Source of the DNA: CAZEER01 sp964586315
GTDB taxonomy: Bacteria > Fidelibacterota > Marinisomatia > Marinisomatales > UBA1611
Assembly: GCA_964586315.1 (NCBI GenBank)
Contig: CAZPHE010000004.1
Location: 1 to 64,000 of the forward strand
Reading direction: 5' to 3'
DNA: 64,000 bases
This document shows, piece by piece, positions 27,057 through 37,752 of this stretch (positions are counted from its first letter, which is position 1; every line of letters begins with the position of its first letter). The notes under the pieces are model-generated. The model saw only the letters and a list, made by a program, of their open reading frames with translations, was not told where the DNA came from and did not search any database. The translations under genes and the position numbers were made by a program.

Positions 27057-27838
27057 TTGGAGCAAATAAAAGCAACTTCAGTGGGTTTAATGGCATGTTT
27101 ATCACCATTATAAATATAAAGATATTTGATTTCAACCTTTGAGAAAAAACATTTCATTAAATTAATAACATCCAAACCATAATCACGGTAATGCCCATTA
27201 AAATTTAAATGATTAAATATTTTTGTTCGTTTCCTTCTCCAATCACCTGGAATGGTAATAATAGCAATTCCTTTTTCACTTAACACTCTTGCTATCTCAG
27301 AAAGTGCAATTTTATCATCCTGTACATGTTCAAGGACATGATTATTAAATATTAAGTCAAAAGATGAGTCTGTAAAACTCAGTTTTTGAATATCTTCTCC
27401 TGGGAAATCTACATTAAGCATATTATAATCTGTAGTATAGTATTGATGCTCAACATATTTAAGAATATGAAATTTTAAAACTGGTTCTGGTGCAAAATGT
27501 AAAATTCTTTTATTTGATGTTCTACTTAAATACTCTTTATAAAGAAAAAATAAACCCCTGTGTCTTGATCTACTATTGCAATTCGGACAAGCAGAATTCC
27601 ATGCAATTCCATGATGATTACTCAAATGCACAAATGGTTTGTTCGTCAATTCACAAAGAGGACAAAATAAGAAGTTAGAACATTTATAAATTTGTTTTTC
27701 CAAAAGAAGATTAGTCCCTTCTGAGGCTATATAATTCCATAGTCTTGTCCAATAACCATTTATTGAAAATTGAAAGCACCTTTTTAAAAATCTTTTAATA
27801 TTAGCTTTTTTTATTTTTTGTTGTTCACCTAGTATCAT
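27053..27838 (-). CDS. SAM-dependent methyltransferase with N-terminal zinc-ribbon-like cysteines
   Basis: 261 residues. Two CxxC pairs (C59/C62 and C84/C87) suggest a small zinc ribbon before the class I methyltransferase domain (about 112-225). The domain shows ILHFAPEP at the SAM loop, YYTTDYN at the second strand end, FDLIFNNHVLEHV (160-172) and GIAIITIPGDW. It probably methylates a sugar or lipid-linked glycan; the acceptor is unknown. It overlaps both neighbours by ATGA and so sits inside the GT4 run. Confidence 0.82.
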   Translation of the reverse strand: MILGEQQKIKKANIKRFLKRCFQFSINGYWTRLWNYIASEGTNLLLEKQIYKCSNFLFCPLCELTNKPFVHLSNHHGIAWNSACPNCNSRSRHRGLFFLYKEYLSRTSNKRILHFAPEPVLKFHILKYVEHQYYTTDYNMLNVDFPGEDIQKLSFTDSSFDLIFNNHVLEHVQDDKIALSEIARVLSEKGIAIITIPGDWRRKRTKIFNHLNFNGHYRDYGLDVINLMKCFFSKVEIKYLYIYNGDKHAIKPTEVAFICSK

Positions 27839-29052
27839 AATCTATCAATTGATTCATATAATTTTTTCATTTCAAATCCTAACCTGAAGAAATTATGTTT
27901 TTTATCAATTCGTAACATCCCTCTCTGTATTATTTCTTCCATTTTTTTAGGATTTTTATTAACTACCTTTTTCATTACATCAGTAAGATTCTTCACATCT
28001 CGTGTTTGAAAAAGAAAACCATTTAGATTATCTTCTATGATTTCTTCCATGCCACCACAATTACTACTGATCACTGGCAATCCTATTGCCATACTTTCTA
28101 ATACAACATTTGCAATACCTTCTTCAACACTTGGTAACAATAGACAATCTGAATTAGCCATTTTTTTATAAATTTTTTCTTGAGAAAGATTTTTAAGAAA
28201 AGTTATATTGTTTTGTAAAGATAAATCCTTAACCTGATATAAAATTTCTTCAGAAGGTCTCTCTTTTGCTATTATAGTATAATGAATATCCATATTATTT
28301 TTAATTAGTCTATAGATTGCTGAAATAGCATAATGATATCCTTTTTTCCAATGGTATCTACCCACAGAAATAAAATGATAATTAGATTTTTGATTCCAAG
28401 ATAATTTCCTATTACTTTTAATTGCATTGGGATTTATTGCAGAATATATAATGTCTATTTTATCACTTATTGCACCATATTTTTCTGATTCTTTAGCTAT
28501 AGCCACTGATACAGCATGAAACCGATCAATTTTAGGGAAGATTTTACGATAAGCATTTTGTAGTTCTTCATCAGCTAAAGGAGAGTAGTTAACATGAGCA
28601 CCACGAAGACTAAGAACTATTTTAACATTAAATAGTTCTTTTAAAAAAAACCATCTAGGTACTGACTTAGCCCATTGTATATGAAAGACATCAGGTAAAT
28701 GATTAATAATGGGTAATACTTTCCCCCACCAACTTATAAAATTTATTTTTTGTTTTTTTGATATTTCCCTATAATATGAAATGATTTTAAAAAACCTTTT
28801 ATTGTTAGTAAAAAAAAGAATAATCATTTGAAAAAAAATAAAACCAAGAGATCTAAATCTATTTTGTGGAGTAGAGAATATCTTAATATTACTTGAACAG
28901 TAAGTTACTGGTTCTGTTAATCGACCAAATAGAAATATCTCCACATTCTGTTTGGATAATGATCTTATCAAATTTTCTATAAATATTGGTGCAGGAATTT
29001 TACCACTATATATTGAAACAGTTATTTTTTTCCCCAAAATAATTTGCTCCAC
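27835..29052 (-). CDS. GT4 glycosyltransferase
   Basis: Up to 405 residues. GT-B C-terminal half: FISVGRYHWKKGYHYAIS, FLKNLSQEKIYKKM, EEGIANVVLESMAIGLPVISS. The N-terminal half includes FHIQWAKSVPRWF and LSLRGAHVNYSP, seen in other capsule GT4s. The start is unsure: GTG at 29052 has no ribosome binding site, while TTG at 29037 has GGAG nine bases upstream. Either start overlaps the upstream asparagine-synthase-like gene. Confidence 0.86.
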   Translation of the reverse strand: MEQIILGKKITVSIYSGKIPAPIFIENLIRSLSKQNVEIFLFGRLTEPVTYCSSNIKIFSTPQNRFRSLGFIFFQMIILFFTNNKRFFKIISYYREISKKQKINFISWWGKVLPIINHLPDVFHIQWAKSVPRWFFLKELFNVKIVLSLRGAHVNYSPLADEELQNAYRKIFPKIDRFHAVSVAIAKESEKYGAISDKIDIIYSAINPNAIKSNRKLSWNQKSNYHFISVGRYHWKKGYHYAISAIYRLIKNNMDIHYTIIAKERPSEEILYQVKDLSLQNNITFLKNLSQEKIYKKMANSDCLLLPSVEEGIANVVLESMAIGLPVISSNCGGMEEIIEDNLNGFLFQTRDVKNLTDVMKKVVNKNPKKMEEIIQRGMLRIDKKHNFFRLGFEMKKLYESIDRL

Positions 29053-30350
29053 ACTGCTAATGTTAGAATCATACTTATTGGATGACTATATTTTATAGGA
29101 TTAACATTTTTAAATTTAAAATAATAATCATCAACAATTCTTTTTGGAATTATTGTGTTTAATTCGGGTACATTATATAACCATTGCTTTAAATATTTAT
29201 CATTTTCTATTCCTAAAAATTGCAACTCCCAATTTCTTTGAATCAAAGAAGGGTATTTAAGGATTTTTTCCCTGATAATTCTTCTAAGGTATCTATATAC
29301 TCTTCTGGGAAAATATAAACTATTAAAATAATTATATTTATATAAATCCAGATCATATTTTTGCCAAGGTATTTTTGCAAGCTCTGGTGCTTTCCATTTA
29401 ATATATTCAATCTGAATTCTTCTATTTGATAGAAATTTTTCTGGGATAGTGCATATAAACTCGCATATTTGGTCATGGTAATAAGGAATAAAAATTTCCT
29501 TCCTACTTGTAAATACTTTCAAATTTTCATTTGCCCACCGCTTTGCCCAATGCAGTGATTTAAAAGCTCTAATTCTACTATTTGGATTGTCAATATCAAT
29601 ATCTAATAATAATCTATTAATAATAACAAAAAATTCATTTTCAAAATTTCCATCCAAACCCCAATACTTCCATAAATCAGAAGCGAGTTCCCGACCTCCT
29701 GGCTTTGCTATTTTTTTTATAGAAAATTTTGTTTGTTCATTCCGATTTGAATTTTTTCTAATCCCAGTGTTATCAAATAAAACATCCCCCCATTGACCTG
29801 ATAATATTATATCACCATATAAAGAAATTTCATCAATTACCGCCATTTGCCTAGGATGAGTGAACTCAGTATTGCAATGATTAATATTGGCTAATTCAAT
29901 TACCTTTGACCATAAATATCCGCGTGGAATTTTCAGTGGATAAAATTCCCAACCACAAACATCTGCAATTTGCTTAGCATAATTAGTTTCTTTTAATCCA
30001 TCTTCAAATTCATAGGATAGCGCCACAACATTTTCTTGCCCTTTCAAAGCCGTAGCTAGCGTGCGTGAATCAAGTCCACCAGATAAAGGAAGGATAATTT
30101 TTTTTCCTATGGTATTACTTTGGATTAAAGATTCAAATAAATTTGAAAATTCATGTAATACTTGATTAAAAGAGATTCTACGTGGATCATGATACCACTT
30201 TATATCAGGACCAAAATTTGAAGAATCAAATGCTTTATTTTTATAAAAGTGTTTATCTTCTAAAAAGAACCCAGTTGCCAGCCATATCGCTATTGAATGA
30301 AAATCTAAATCTTCTAGTTTTTTATCTGCAAATCCATCTATTTCAGTCAT
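29022..30350 (-). CDS. Asparagine-synthase-like protein lacking the glutaminase domain
   Basis: About 442 residues. The ATP-pyrophosphatase domain is present with the P-loop LPLSGGLDSR (SGGLDS at 90-95), then GQWGDVLFDN as in asparagine synthetases. The protein begins in what is normally the linker (IWLATGFFLEDKHFY), so the N-terminal Ntn glutaminase with its Cys2 is absent. Either it uses free ammonia, receives it from the full-length AsnB at 32580, or forms an amide or related bond on a sugar acid. The start is ATG 30350 (GAGG upstream), not the in-frame TTG at 30362. Confidence 0.82.
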   Translation of the reverse strand: MTEIDGFADKKLEDLDFHSIAIWLATGFFLEDKHFYKNKAFDSSNFGPDIKWYHDPRRISFNQVLHEFSNLFESLIQSNTIGKKIILPLSGGLDSRTLATALKGQENVVALSYEFEDGLKETNYAKQIADVCGWEFYPLKIPRGYLWSKVIELANINHCNTEFTHPRQMAVIDEISLYGDIILSGQWGDVLFDNTGIRKNSNRNEQTKFSIKKIAKPGGRELASDLWKYWGLDGNFENEFFVIINRLLLDIDIDNPNSRIRAFKSLHWAKRWANENLKVFTSRKEIFIPYYHDQICEFICTIPEKFLSNRRIQIEYIKWKAPELAKIPWQKYDLDLYKYNYFNSLYFPRRVYRYLRRIIREKILKYPSLIQRNWELQFLGIENDKYLKQWLYNVPELNTIIPKRIVDDYYFKFKNVNPIKYSHPISMILTLAVWSKLFWGKK

Positions 30351-30466
30351 CAATTTCCTCAAGATTTCATGTCATAAATTTTTATTAACTATCATAGAAA
30401 TAGCTTTTAATACAAAAAAGACAGGTCTCAAATAAAATATATAAATTAGATTTAAATCCATTATAA

Positions 30467-31492
30467 TTAATAAATATTTAGGAAATTTTTTATTGAAATA
30501 TTAGATGATGAAGTTATTTTTTTAATTTTATAATATTTAATAACATTAGTGAAAAATTCTAAAATAAAATTTGCATAATTAAAGGGTAAAATTTTAAAAA
30601 AGAAAAAATACAATTGATAATATGATGGGTATTTATAATTTTTCATATTGTAAGAATAATTTTTCTTATTAGATAAAAAAAATAATTTCATTATTAGTTT
30701 AAACGAGATTTTTTGAGATATATGTAATGCTAATGAATATATTTTTTTATATTTTCTTTCAGAAAAATATGGTATTGCAAAAATCTCGAAAAATTGTAAA
30801 TACCTTTCATAAATCGTCACACTTCGATTAGCTTTTGAAATAGAAGATTTATTATGACGATAATAAATACTTACATTTTTATCTATTAGAACAACATCTG
30901 AAAACAAACCAATTTTTATAAAAAAAGCTATATCTTCACCAAAAAATAATTTTTCAGGAAAATTAAATTTCCTTTTGTTAATATTATTTTTTAACAATAT
31001 TGAACTAATATGTGGATTATGCTGAAACTGTTCAAGCCAAAATAGACCAGGGATTAAACTAGTATTAAGTCCAATATTTAATTCTCCCATTTCTAATACT
31101 TCACTTAATCCATTTTGATATAACTTTTTTGTGCGACCAATTGACATCATTGCATTTGGAAATTTTTCAAATCCATCTAGCAAATCGAAAAACTTATTAG
31201 GAAGAATCTCATCATCTACATCCAAAAAGGATATATATTCTCCTTTAGATTCAGAAATCCCTAAATTTCTTGCAGCAGCAGGACCTTGTTTTTTACAAAA
31301 AATTAATCTAGCGTTATATTTTCTTGCACAATATTCTTGAATAATTTTTATAGATTGATCTTTAGAATTATTATCAATAAAAATTATTTCAAGATTCTCA
31401 TATATTTGTTTATCCAAAGATAAGAAGCATCTTTGTAGATAGGGCTCACCATTATATACTGGTATTATTATAGTTACTAAAGGTTTAGACAA
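30467..31492 (-). CDS. GT2 glycosyltransferase
   Basis: 341 residues with a TTG start. GT-A domain: LVTIIIPVYNGEPYLQRC (5-22), IDNNSKDQS (39-47), RNLGISESKGEYISFLDVDDE (metal site near 75-79), FFGEDIAFFIK near 185. The C-terminal 100 residues are very rich in Lys, Phe and Tyr with amphipathic helices, perhaps binding membrane. It overlaps the upstream GT4 gene by 16 bases. The 104-base gap after it is AT-rich without a feature. Confidence 0.86.
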   Translation of the reverse strand: MSKPLVTIIIPVYNGEPYLQRCFLSLDKQIYENLEIIFIDNNSKDQSIKIIQEYCARKYNARLIFCKKQGPAAARNLGISESKGEYISFLDVDDEILPNKFFDLLDGFEKFPNAMMSIGRTKKLYQNGLSEVLEMGELNIGLNTSLIPGLFWLEQFQHNPHISSILLKNNINKRKFNFPEKLFFGEDIAFFIKIGLFSDVVLIDKNVSIYYRHNKSSISKANRSVTIYERYLQFFEIFAIPYFSERKYKKIYSLALHISQKISFKLIMKLFFLSNKKNYSYNMKNYKYPSYYQLYFFFFKILPFNYANFILEFFTNVIKYYKIKKITSSSNISIKNFLNIY

Positions 31493-32583
31493 TATTTATA
31501 TATTGATTCATGATTTGCGACTTCAATAGAAATGTCATAGTGCTCAATTATATGAGATCTAAAAAGTGTGGTATATCTATAATTCGGTTTTTCTAATAAA
31601 TTAATCATCAATTTTTTTAAAGATTGGACATTATCTGATATAAACATGTTATCCGAAAATGGTTGAAGAATATCTCTTGTCCCTGGTACATCACTTGCAG
31701 CAACAGGCAATTCAAATGCCATTGCTTCAAGAAGTGCTACGGGGCAGCCCTCTTTCTTTCCTGGAAAAACAAATAAATCCGCAATGGAATAATAATCTGA
31801 AACATTTTGAACTTTTCCTGTGAAATGTATTTTATTTGAACATTTTAAATTCATAACATATTCTTCAATTCCTCGAGCATAAACATTATTTTTATCTCCC
31901 ACTATAAACAACCTTAGATTATTATATTTTAAAATTAATAGCTCGTATGCTTTCACAAGAATCTCAATATTTTTTACTGGCACTAAATTTGCAACAGTCA
32001 AAATAATTTTTTCATTTTCTTTAATTTTATATTTTTTTAACAAATCCTTGCACTTTTTTCTAGGAGAAAATTCATCAATATCAATTCCCCTTGGAACAAG
32101 AGAAACATTTTTCTTATGTGGAAAAAATTGAATTACCATATCTTTATTTTGTGCTAAAATATGTTTTGATAAAAATGTTCTAATTTTCCAACTATTTTTT
32201 GACTTACCACCCCAATTCATATTTTTTTTTGTATAAATCCAAGGAATCCCAGCTAATGATGCAGCTAAAGCTTCTAAATAGTCTGGTCCATAATGGAAAG
32301 AATGAATCAAATCAACTTTTAAATTGTGGAAAAAACGAGCGAGCTTTAAAGAGAATATTATACCTTTAATTCTAGAATTAATTTCTGAGGTCGTATTTTT
32401 TAAGTGGATTGGGATACCCGACTCCACTACAAATTTGAATAGCTTTCCTCGATTATGACTACAACAAATTTGTGGTTCAAAATATTCATTATTTAATCGA
32501 GTTGCAATATTTAGAAGTGCCTTGCCACTACCAGCAGTATCAAAATTGGGAATGGTATAGAGAATTTTTTTAATTTCTTTCAA
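31477..32583 (-). CDS. GT4 glycosyltransferase
   Basis: 368 residues. N-terminal strand ILYTIPNFDTAGSGKALLNIA (6-26) and FHYGPDYLEALAASLAG near 96; C-terminal half with ILTVANLVPVKNIEILVKAY, HFTGKVQNVSDYY and EGCPVALLEAMAFELPVAAS. The start is TTG within a TTGA overlap with the stop of asnB, suggesting re-initiation by the same ribosome. Confidence 0.87.
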   Translation of the reverse strand: MKEIKKILYTIPNFDTAGSGKALLNIATRLNNEYFEPQICCSHNRGKLFKFVVESGIPIHLKNTTSEINSRIKGIIFSLKLARFFHNLKVDLIHSFHYGPDYLEALAASLAGIPWIYTKKNMNWGGKSKNSWKIRTFLSKHILAQNKDMVIQFFPHKKNVSLVPRGIDIDEFSPRKKCKDLLKKYKIKENEKIILTVANLVPVKNIEILVKAYELLILKYNNLRLFIVGDKNNVYARGIEEYVMNLKCSNKIHFTGKVQNVSDYYSIADLFVFPGKKEGCPVALLEAMAFELPVAASDVPGTRDILQPFSDNMFISDNVQSLKKLMINLLEKPNYRYTTLFRSHIIEHYDISIEVANHESIYKYCLNL

Positions 32584-34442
32584 TTTTTTCTGATCTGATA
32601 TTTATTCCAAATTGATAAACTATATAAATTAAATAATAGCCACTTTAAATCGAGGTGACCTTTAACATGTGTATCTATAATTTTTTCTAATTCTAACCGA
32701 TCCATTCCAAAATTTTCATAAAAATTTTTTTCAAGAAGTGCATCATAAAACATATCTTTATAACTTGTTCTTATCCATTGAGCCAAGGGAATCGAGAATC
32801 CTTTCTTTTGCTTTTCATGTTCAATCGTTGGAAAATTACTTTGTAATAATTTATATAATAATTTTTTTCTAGTTTTCATTGGTTCATGAACACTTATACC
32901 TAAAGAGCATACTGCTTCAATCACTGTTTTTTTTAAAAATGGAACTCTAACCTCTAAACTATGAGCCATCGAAGCCCTATCTACTTTTAAAAGAGTTTTT
33001 TGGAGCATACCATAGAATTCAGCACGCCGTATATGATATAATAGTTCCTCTTGACTTTTTGGTCTTTTATAATCAAAAATGTCAAAATTTGAAGGTAACC
33101 GGTAATTTATAATATTTGGTAATATTTTTTTTAACATATTAATTGGATAATGATTATGTAAACCAAAATGAGCATCACTAGGATGTGTTGATAAAACACA
33201 TTCATTTGTATGCTTTTCATTAAAAAATAATTTATCTAAACCACGTATTAAATATCTAAACCCATAAGGAGATGCCCAAAGCCAGTGATTTTTTGCAATG
33301 GATCTAAAACGGTCATATCCAAAAAATAATTCATCTGCACCATCACCTGATAAAGCAACTGTAACTCTCTTACTGGAAAACTTACTCACTTCCCAAGTAG
33401 GAATTAATGAGAAGTCACCCAATGGCTCACCAGCACTTGCAACTATTTTTTCTAAATCATATAATGAATTATCTGCATTCATTTTTTTAGAATAATGTTT
33501 AGTATGTAAAAAATTTGCGTATTCTTTTGAGAGTATAGATTCGTCATGTTTCACACTTTCTGTTCCAATTGAAAAAGTCTTTAATTGATCAACTAATTTT
33601 GATTGTGCGTAAAAGCAAATTAAAGGAGAATCAACACCTCCAGATAAAAAAGAACCCAATGGGCGATCTGATATAAGTTCTGCTTTAACAGCTAATTCTA
33701 TCTCATTTCTAACTGTTTCTAATGCAAATTCCTCCTGTAAATTTATCTGTTCATATTTAGGATATTCCCAATAAAAAATTGAATCTCTTTTACCACCGCT
33801 ATTAAAAGTAATTATCTGTCCAGGAGCTACAGAATAAGTATCCTCCAATAAACCAAAAGGTGAAGGAATGAAATGTTGCATCAAATATAGTTTTAAGACC
33901 CTATTATCAATTTTTTTATTTAAAAAAGCAGGATGCCTAGAGATTTGATTATATTGACTTGCAAATACTAATAGATTTTTATTATACCCATAATATAATG
34001 GTTTTATACCTGCAAAATCCCTTATCAAAGAGATAGTATTTTTTAATTTATCCCAAATACCAATTGCGAACATTCCATCTAATTGGGATACTGTTTTTAT
34101 AATACCCCATTCATCAATACATGATGAAAGTGTTACTGTATCTCCATGCCCTTTAATGTTTTTACCATTTTTATATAATTTATTTCTTAAATCTAAGTGA
34201 TTGTATATCTCCCCGTTGAAAACTATAAGATAACGTTTTGAGGGGGTCCAAATAGGTTGGCTAGAATAATGGCTAGGATCAATTACTGATAAGCGATTAA
34301 AACCAAAACATAATTTAGTACCTATAATTTCTATTCGTGTTTCATCAGGACCACGAGAAGATGATAAATATAAAAGGTCTTTGAAATTTTCTTGATTCGA
34401 AATTTGATTGCCAAAAGCTACCTCTCCTAATAATCCACACAT
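32580..34442 (-). CDS. asnB: Glutamine-hydrolysing asparagine synthase
   Basis: 620 residues, full length. The N-terminal Ntn glutaminase starts MCGLLG with nucleophile Cys2, then NRLSVID (49-55) and FNGEIYNH (85-92). The synthetase domain has LSGGVDS (266-272), SGDGADELFFGYDRF, and VDRASMAHSLEVRVPFL near 490-506. It makes asparagine from aspartate, glutamine and ATP. In polysaccharide clusters such enzymes may instead amidate sugar acids; the context supports that but does not prove it. A 144-base AT-rich gap with no visible feature separates it from the upstream membrane protein gene. Confidence 0.9.
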   Translation of the reverse strand: MCGLLGEVAFGNQISNQENFKDLLYLSSSRGPDETRIEIIGTKLCFGFNRLSVIDPSHYSSQPIWTPSKRYLIVFNGEIYNHLDLRNKLYKNGKNIKGHGDTVTLSSCIDEWGIIKTVSQLDGMFAIGIWDKLKNTISLIRDFAGIKPLYYGYNKNLLVFASQYNQISRHPAFLNKKIDNRVLKLYLMQHFIPSPFGLLEDTYSVAPGQIITFNSGGKRDSIFYWEYPKYEQINLQEEFALETVRNEIELAVKAELISDRPLGSFLSGGVDSPLICFYAQSKLVDQLKTFSIGTESVKHDESILSKEYANFLHTKHYSKKMNADNSLYDLEKIVASAGEPLGDFSLIPTWEVSKFSSKRVTVALSGDGADELFFGYDRFRSIAKNHWLWASPYGFRYLIRGLDKLFFNEKHTNECVLSTHPSDAHFGLHNHYPINMLKKILPNIINYRLPSNFDIFDYKRPKSQEELLYHIRRAEFYGMLQKTLLKVDRASMAHSLEVRVPFLKKTVIEAVCSLGISVHEPMKTRKKLLYKLLQSNFPTIEHEKQKKGFSIPLAQWIRTSYKDMFYDALLEKNFYENFGMDRLELEKIIDTHVKGHLDLKWLLFNLYSLSIWNKYQIRKN

Positions 34443-34586
34443 TATTTTAATAAACTATTTTAAATTATTCCCAAAACAACCTTTGAATAATCACTTAGAA
34501 AATATTTATGATTATACATTAAAATTTGAATCGATAATTAATTTTCATAGAAATATCTAAAAATAATTTTGGCATATAAGCGGTTC

Positions 34587-36068
34587 TTAATATAGTATAT
34601 AAAAAATATTTTTGATATTAATACAAAAAATGCCATCTAAATCTGTAACTCTATGAAAGGTATTTATGTTTTTATCAAAGTTGTCTAAATCATTGATGGC
34701 ACAAAAAGTAATTAAATCCTCATTCCTATTATTTTCTGTTAATCTTTCAACTTTAAAAGGTAAAGGATTAAATAATTCATAATATTTTAAAATATAATAC
34801 AGATTTTTACCTTGATATCCGCCAAAGGTATAAATTAAAAGTTTGTTATTCTTACTTTTCTCAAGCATAAAATTTCTTACTAATTCTGCACTTTGCCTAT
34901 AATCATTAAATAATAGACGGGTTGGAGCATAAATCATTTCATACCTTATCCCGTATGATATTTTTATAAAACAAAGAAAAGTCAATATATATAATACAAA
35001 CTTTTTTTTAAGGACCTTAAAGTATATTATATATATCCAAAAAGTGATTAATAAAAATAAAATTCCAAATCCACTAACTCTATAAATATTGCCCCAGTCA
35101 GTACTAAAAATGCTCGTATTACCTAAGTAAAGTGTTGCAAATGAAAGTAAAAAATAATAAAACATTCCAACAGTGAAAAAATAATCTCCCATTAATTTTT
35201 TATCATAATTTTTTTCATTCTGTATATTTTTTTTAAAATAAAGAAATAAACAAAATGTTATACAAAAAAAACCAATAAAAAGTTTGACTTTTGGAAAACT
35301 ATTTATATGGAGATTATAGGGCAAAATTATTTCAGTTAAATTCATTAAATGTTTGGTTATTTGATCAAAAAAAATAATTGGTGTTTCTTTTGATAAAACA
35401 TTTTTTAGACTGCTATTATTATCTACAGCTAATATTGATTTTAATATACCAGGCAATAAGATCATTAAACTGATAAGAAGATATTTGAAAATTCCGAAAA
35501 TTTTCATCCTATATATAAACAGTAATATACCTAACACAATAAATAGAGAAGCATTCCTTAATAAAATTGTTATCCAAGAAATCCCAATTAATACCAAGAT
35601 ATCAGTATTATTTACTTTTTTATTAATAATAATTACATTCCACACATATAGCATCATGTACAATATAGATGCTAAAGCAAAAATTTCTGCTCCCACTTGA
35701 TTCATTGCTTTTATTAGAATTAATGAACTCATTGAGCATAAAGAGATCAAAAATGATAATTCATTTGATAATATTTTTTTTAATAGTTTAAAGAGTAAAA
35801 CAAAACACACAGCGGCAAATACAGGTTGGATATAATATAAAATAATAAGAGGATCCATACCAAGAATTCTTAAAAAAGAAGCAACTAATGCGAGCCCAAT
35901 TGGGTGCCCCCCAACTCCTGAGAAATTAAAATCAGAAATGATAAATTCTGTTGCTAATAGTTGCATATAAATATCATTATTTGCAGTCATTCTTGAAATC
36001 AAAAATGAAATTAATAGTAGAATTATACTGCCTACTATTAGAAATAAATTCTCCCTTTTATACTTCAA
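34587..36068 (-). CDS. Polytopic membrane protein, GT-C glycosyltransferase-like
   Basis: 493 residues with about 10-12 hydrophobic segments across residues 8-365 and a soluble C-terminal 110 residues. The first extracytoplasmic loop follows helix 1 with acidic residues (NNDIYMQLLATEFIISDF, then GGHPIGLAL). That is the usual plan of GT-C enzymes that use polyprenyl-phosphate sugars on the outer membrane face. I see no specific family signature. It has a TTG start. It lies next to another GT-C-like gene at 36129. Confidence 0.65.
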   Translation of the reverse strand: MKYKRENLFLIVGSIILLLISFLISRMTANNDIYMQLLATEFIISDFNFSGVGGHPIGLALVASFLRILGMDPLIILYYIQPVFAAVCFVLLFKLLKKILSNELSFLISLCSMSSLILIKAMNQVGAEIFALASILYMMLYVWNVIIINKKVNNTDILVLIGISWITILLRNASLFIVLGILLFIYRMKIFGIFKYLLISLMILLPGILKSILAVDNNSSLKNVLSKETPIIFFDQITKHLMNLTEIILPYNLHINSFPKVKLFIGFFCITFCLFLYFKKNIQNEKNYDKKLMGDYFFTVGMFYYFLLSFATLYLGNTSIFSTDWGNIYRVSGFGILFLLITFWIYIIYFKVLKKKFVLYILTFLCFIKISYGIRYEMIYAPTRLLFNDYRQSAELVRNFMLEKSKNNKLLIYTFGGYQGKNLYYILKYYELFNPLPFKVERLTENNRNEDLITFCAINDLDNFDKNINTFHRVTDLDGIFCINIKNIFYILY

Positions 36069-36128
36069 TTAGTTATTAAAAACATTGTTTTTTTATAAAT
36101 TATTCTTACTTAGTCTGGATTAATGCAG

Positions 36129-37752
36129 TTAATCAAATGTTGTTTTATAAACCCCTAAGATTTTCATATTCTTAATATTAATAGAAAAAAATTCATCATT
36201 AAATGGCTCTTCCTTTGACTTAGCCTGAATATACATTTTCTTATCATGACCAAAGGGTCCTCTAAAATTAGTTATAAAATAATCAGGTTTATGTCTCCAT
36301 TCAGGCATAAAATCGAAAACCAAACGGCTTCTATCTTTATTTGATAATATATGGCGATTTATAGTTCCAGGAGCATTTTCAACTTGTATAAATATTTTAT
36401 CAGATGAATCATTTTTTAAAATATATTCTAATCCTTGTCTATATGATGAGCCATAATAATCACCTTCAAATCTTAGCATTGGATCTGAACCTCCAAAATA
36501 ATTGAAATATACTTGTTGATATGGGTGCATGTGGACAAGATTGAAGAATGGACCAAAGAAAAAGACTATAAATAAAATTATTTGAGAATAAGTTCTATTA
36601 TTGAATTGAATAATTCTATATAATTCAAACACACCATAACTTGCTATTATCGAAATGAATACATATGTAAAATAAAAATGTCTCCATCCATCATATAGTG
36701 TAGATCCTAAAATTATAGCTGCTATAAAAGGAATTAATAATCCAAATAAACAAAAAATAATAATTAGATTTTTTCTTAAGCAAGTTTTTAAATTTTTCAC
36801 TAAAAATATAAAGCCTAATATGAAAAATATTATGTAAATAATTGGTGTGGTTATTAAAAACCAAATAATGATGTAATACCAAGGTAAAATTCGGGCAGAA
36901 ATATTTTCTCCTAAGAAGAAAACACTTCCAGACCAAGGAAACAATTTTGCTCTCTGGAATGCTTCTATAAATCTATCTATCGGATCAAACCAAAAATATG
37001 GTGTAGCTATATATGTTGTGAGGAATGAAATTGTTATGATAGATAAACCAAATATAACATAAGAAAAAGTTTGATTTTTTTTCGGTTTATCAATAATAAT
37101 CAACGTTAAATAAAACAGAATAAATAAAAATGGTAAATATATGGCTACAATTCGACAAGAAATTGCTAACCCAATAATTATAGATGAAGGAATAATCCAA
37201 ATGTTATTTTTTGTTTTAAAAAATTTTAAAATAGGATAAAGGCTAATAGTAACTAGAGACAAAAATATAATGTCCTTAGGATTAAAAAAGCTATGGGCGA
37301 AAATTCGTGGATGTAATGAATATATTAAAGTTGAGAAAATTGCTTTTTTAGATGATCCAAAGAGCTCCTTAGCAAATAAAAAGAATACAATAATACCAAT
37401 AAAATGGAATGTGAAAATTAGTTTATGTCTAGTAAGAAAAACTGTTTTAGTATTTTTTGGACCTATGATTAATTCAAATAATAAGGCTGGAAATTCATAA
37501 ATCATACCATATGGTCCAGTGTATGCATGTAGATTTTCTTTAACTTGAGGAATATTATTAAAATTTGAATTTTTATAACCAAAATACTCAACAAATTCTT
37601 TTGCATGTGATTTTGCACCAATCCTGCGTACGTTTTCATCAAAACTAATTCCATAATCAGCNNNNNNNNNNAATTAAATAAATTGTTAGGAATACAATAA
37701 AAGTCAGGTTCCTATATAGACTATTAATAATAGAATTATTTATAGTTTTCAA
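36129..37752 (-). CDS. GT-C (ArnT/PMT-like) membrane glycosyltransferase interrupted by an assembly gap
   Basis: The frame is open from the stop at 36129 through the ATG at 37505 up to the N run at 37661, reading ...DYGISFDENVRRIGAK..., which resembles the DYG-SWDE loop of PMT/GT39-like enzymes. Beyond the gap (37672-37752) another open frame gives a plausible N-terminus starting at TTG 37752: LKTINNSIINSLYRNLT then a hydrophobic helix. The two parts are out of frame across exactly ten N, so the gap length is a placeholder. About ten hydrophobic segments follow, then a soluble C-terminal domain. It would transfer a sugar from a polyprenyl-phosphate donor. The proposed N-terminus overlaps the end of the GT2-CapK gene. 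Confidence 0.75.
37662..37671. other. Assembly gap of ten N
   Basis: Ten undetermined bases inside the GT-C gene. Flanking frames do not join with ten bases, so the real distance is different and unknown. Confidence 0.99.

Noticed and set aside
36129..37505. Full-length membrane protein starting at ATG 37505
   Set aside because: The frame stays open 52 codons further to the N run with family-like sequence, so the ATG is internal.
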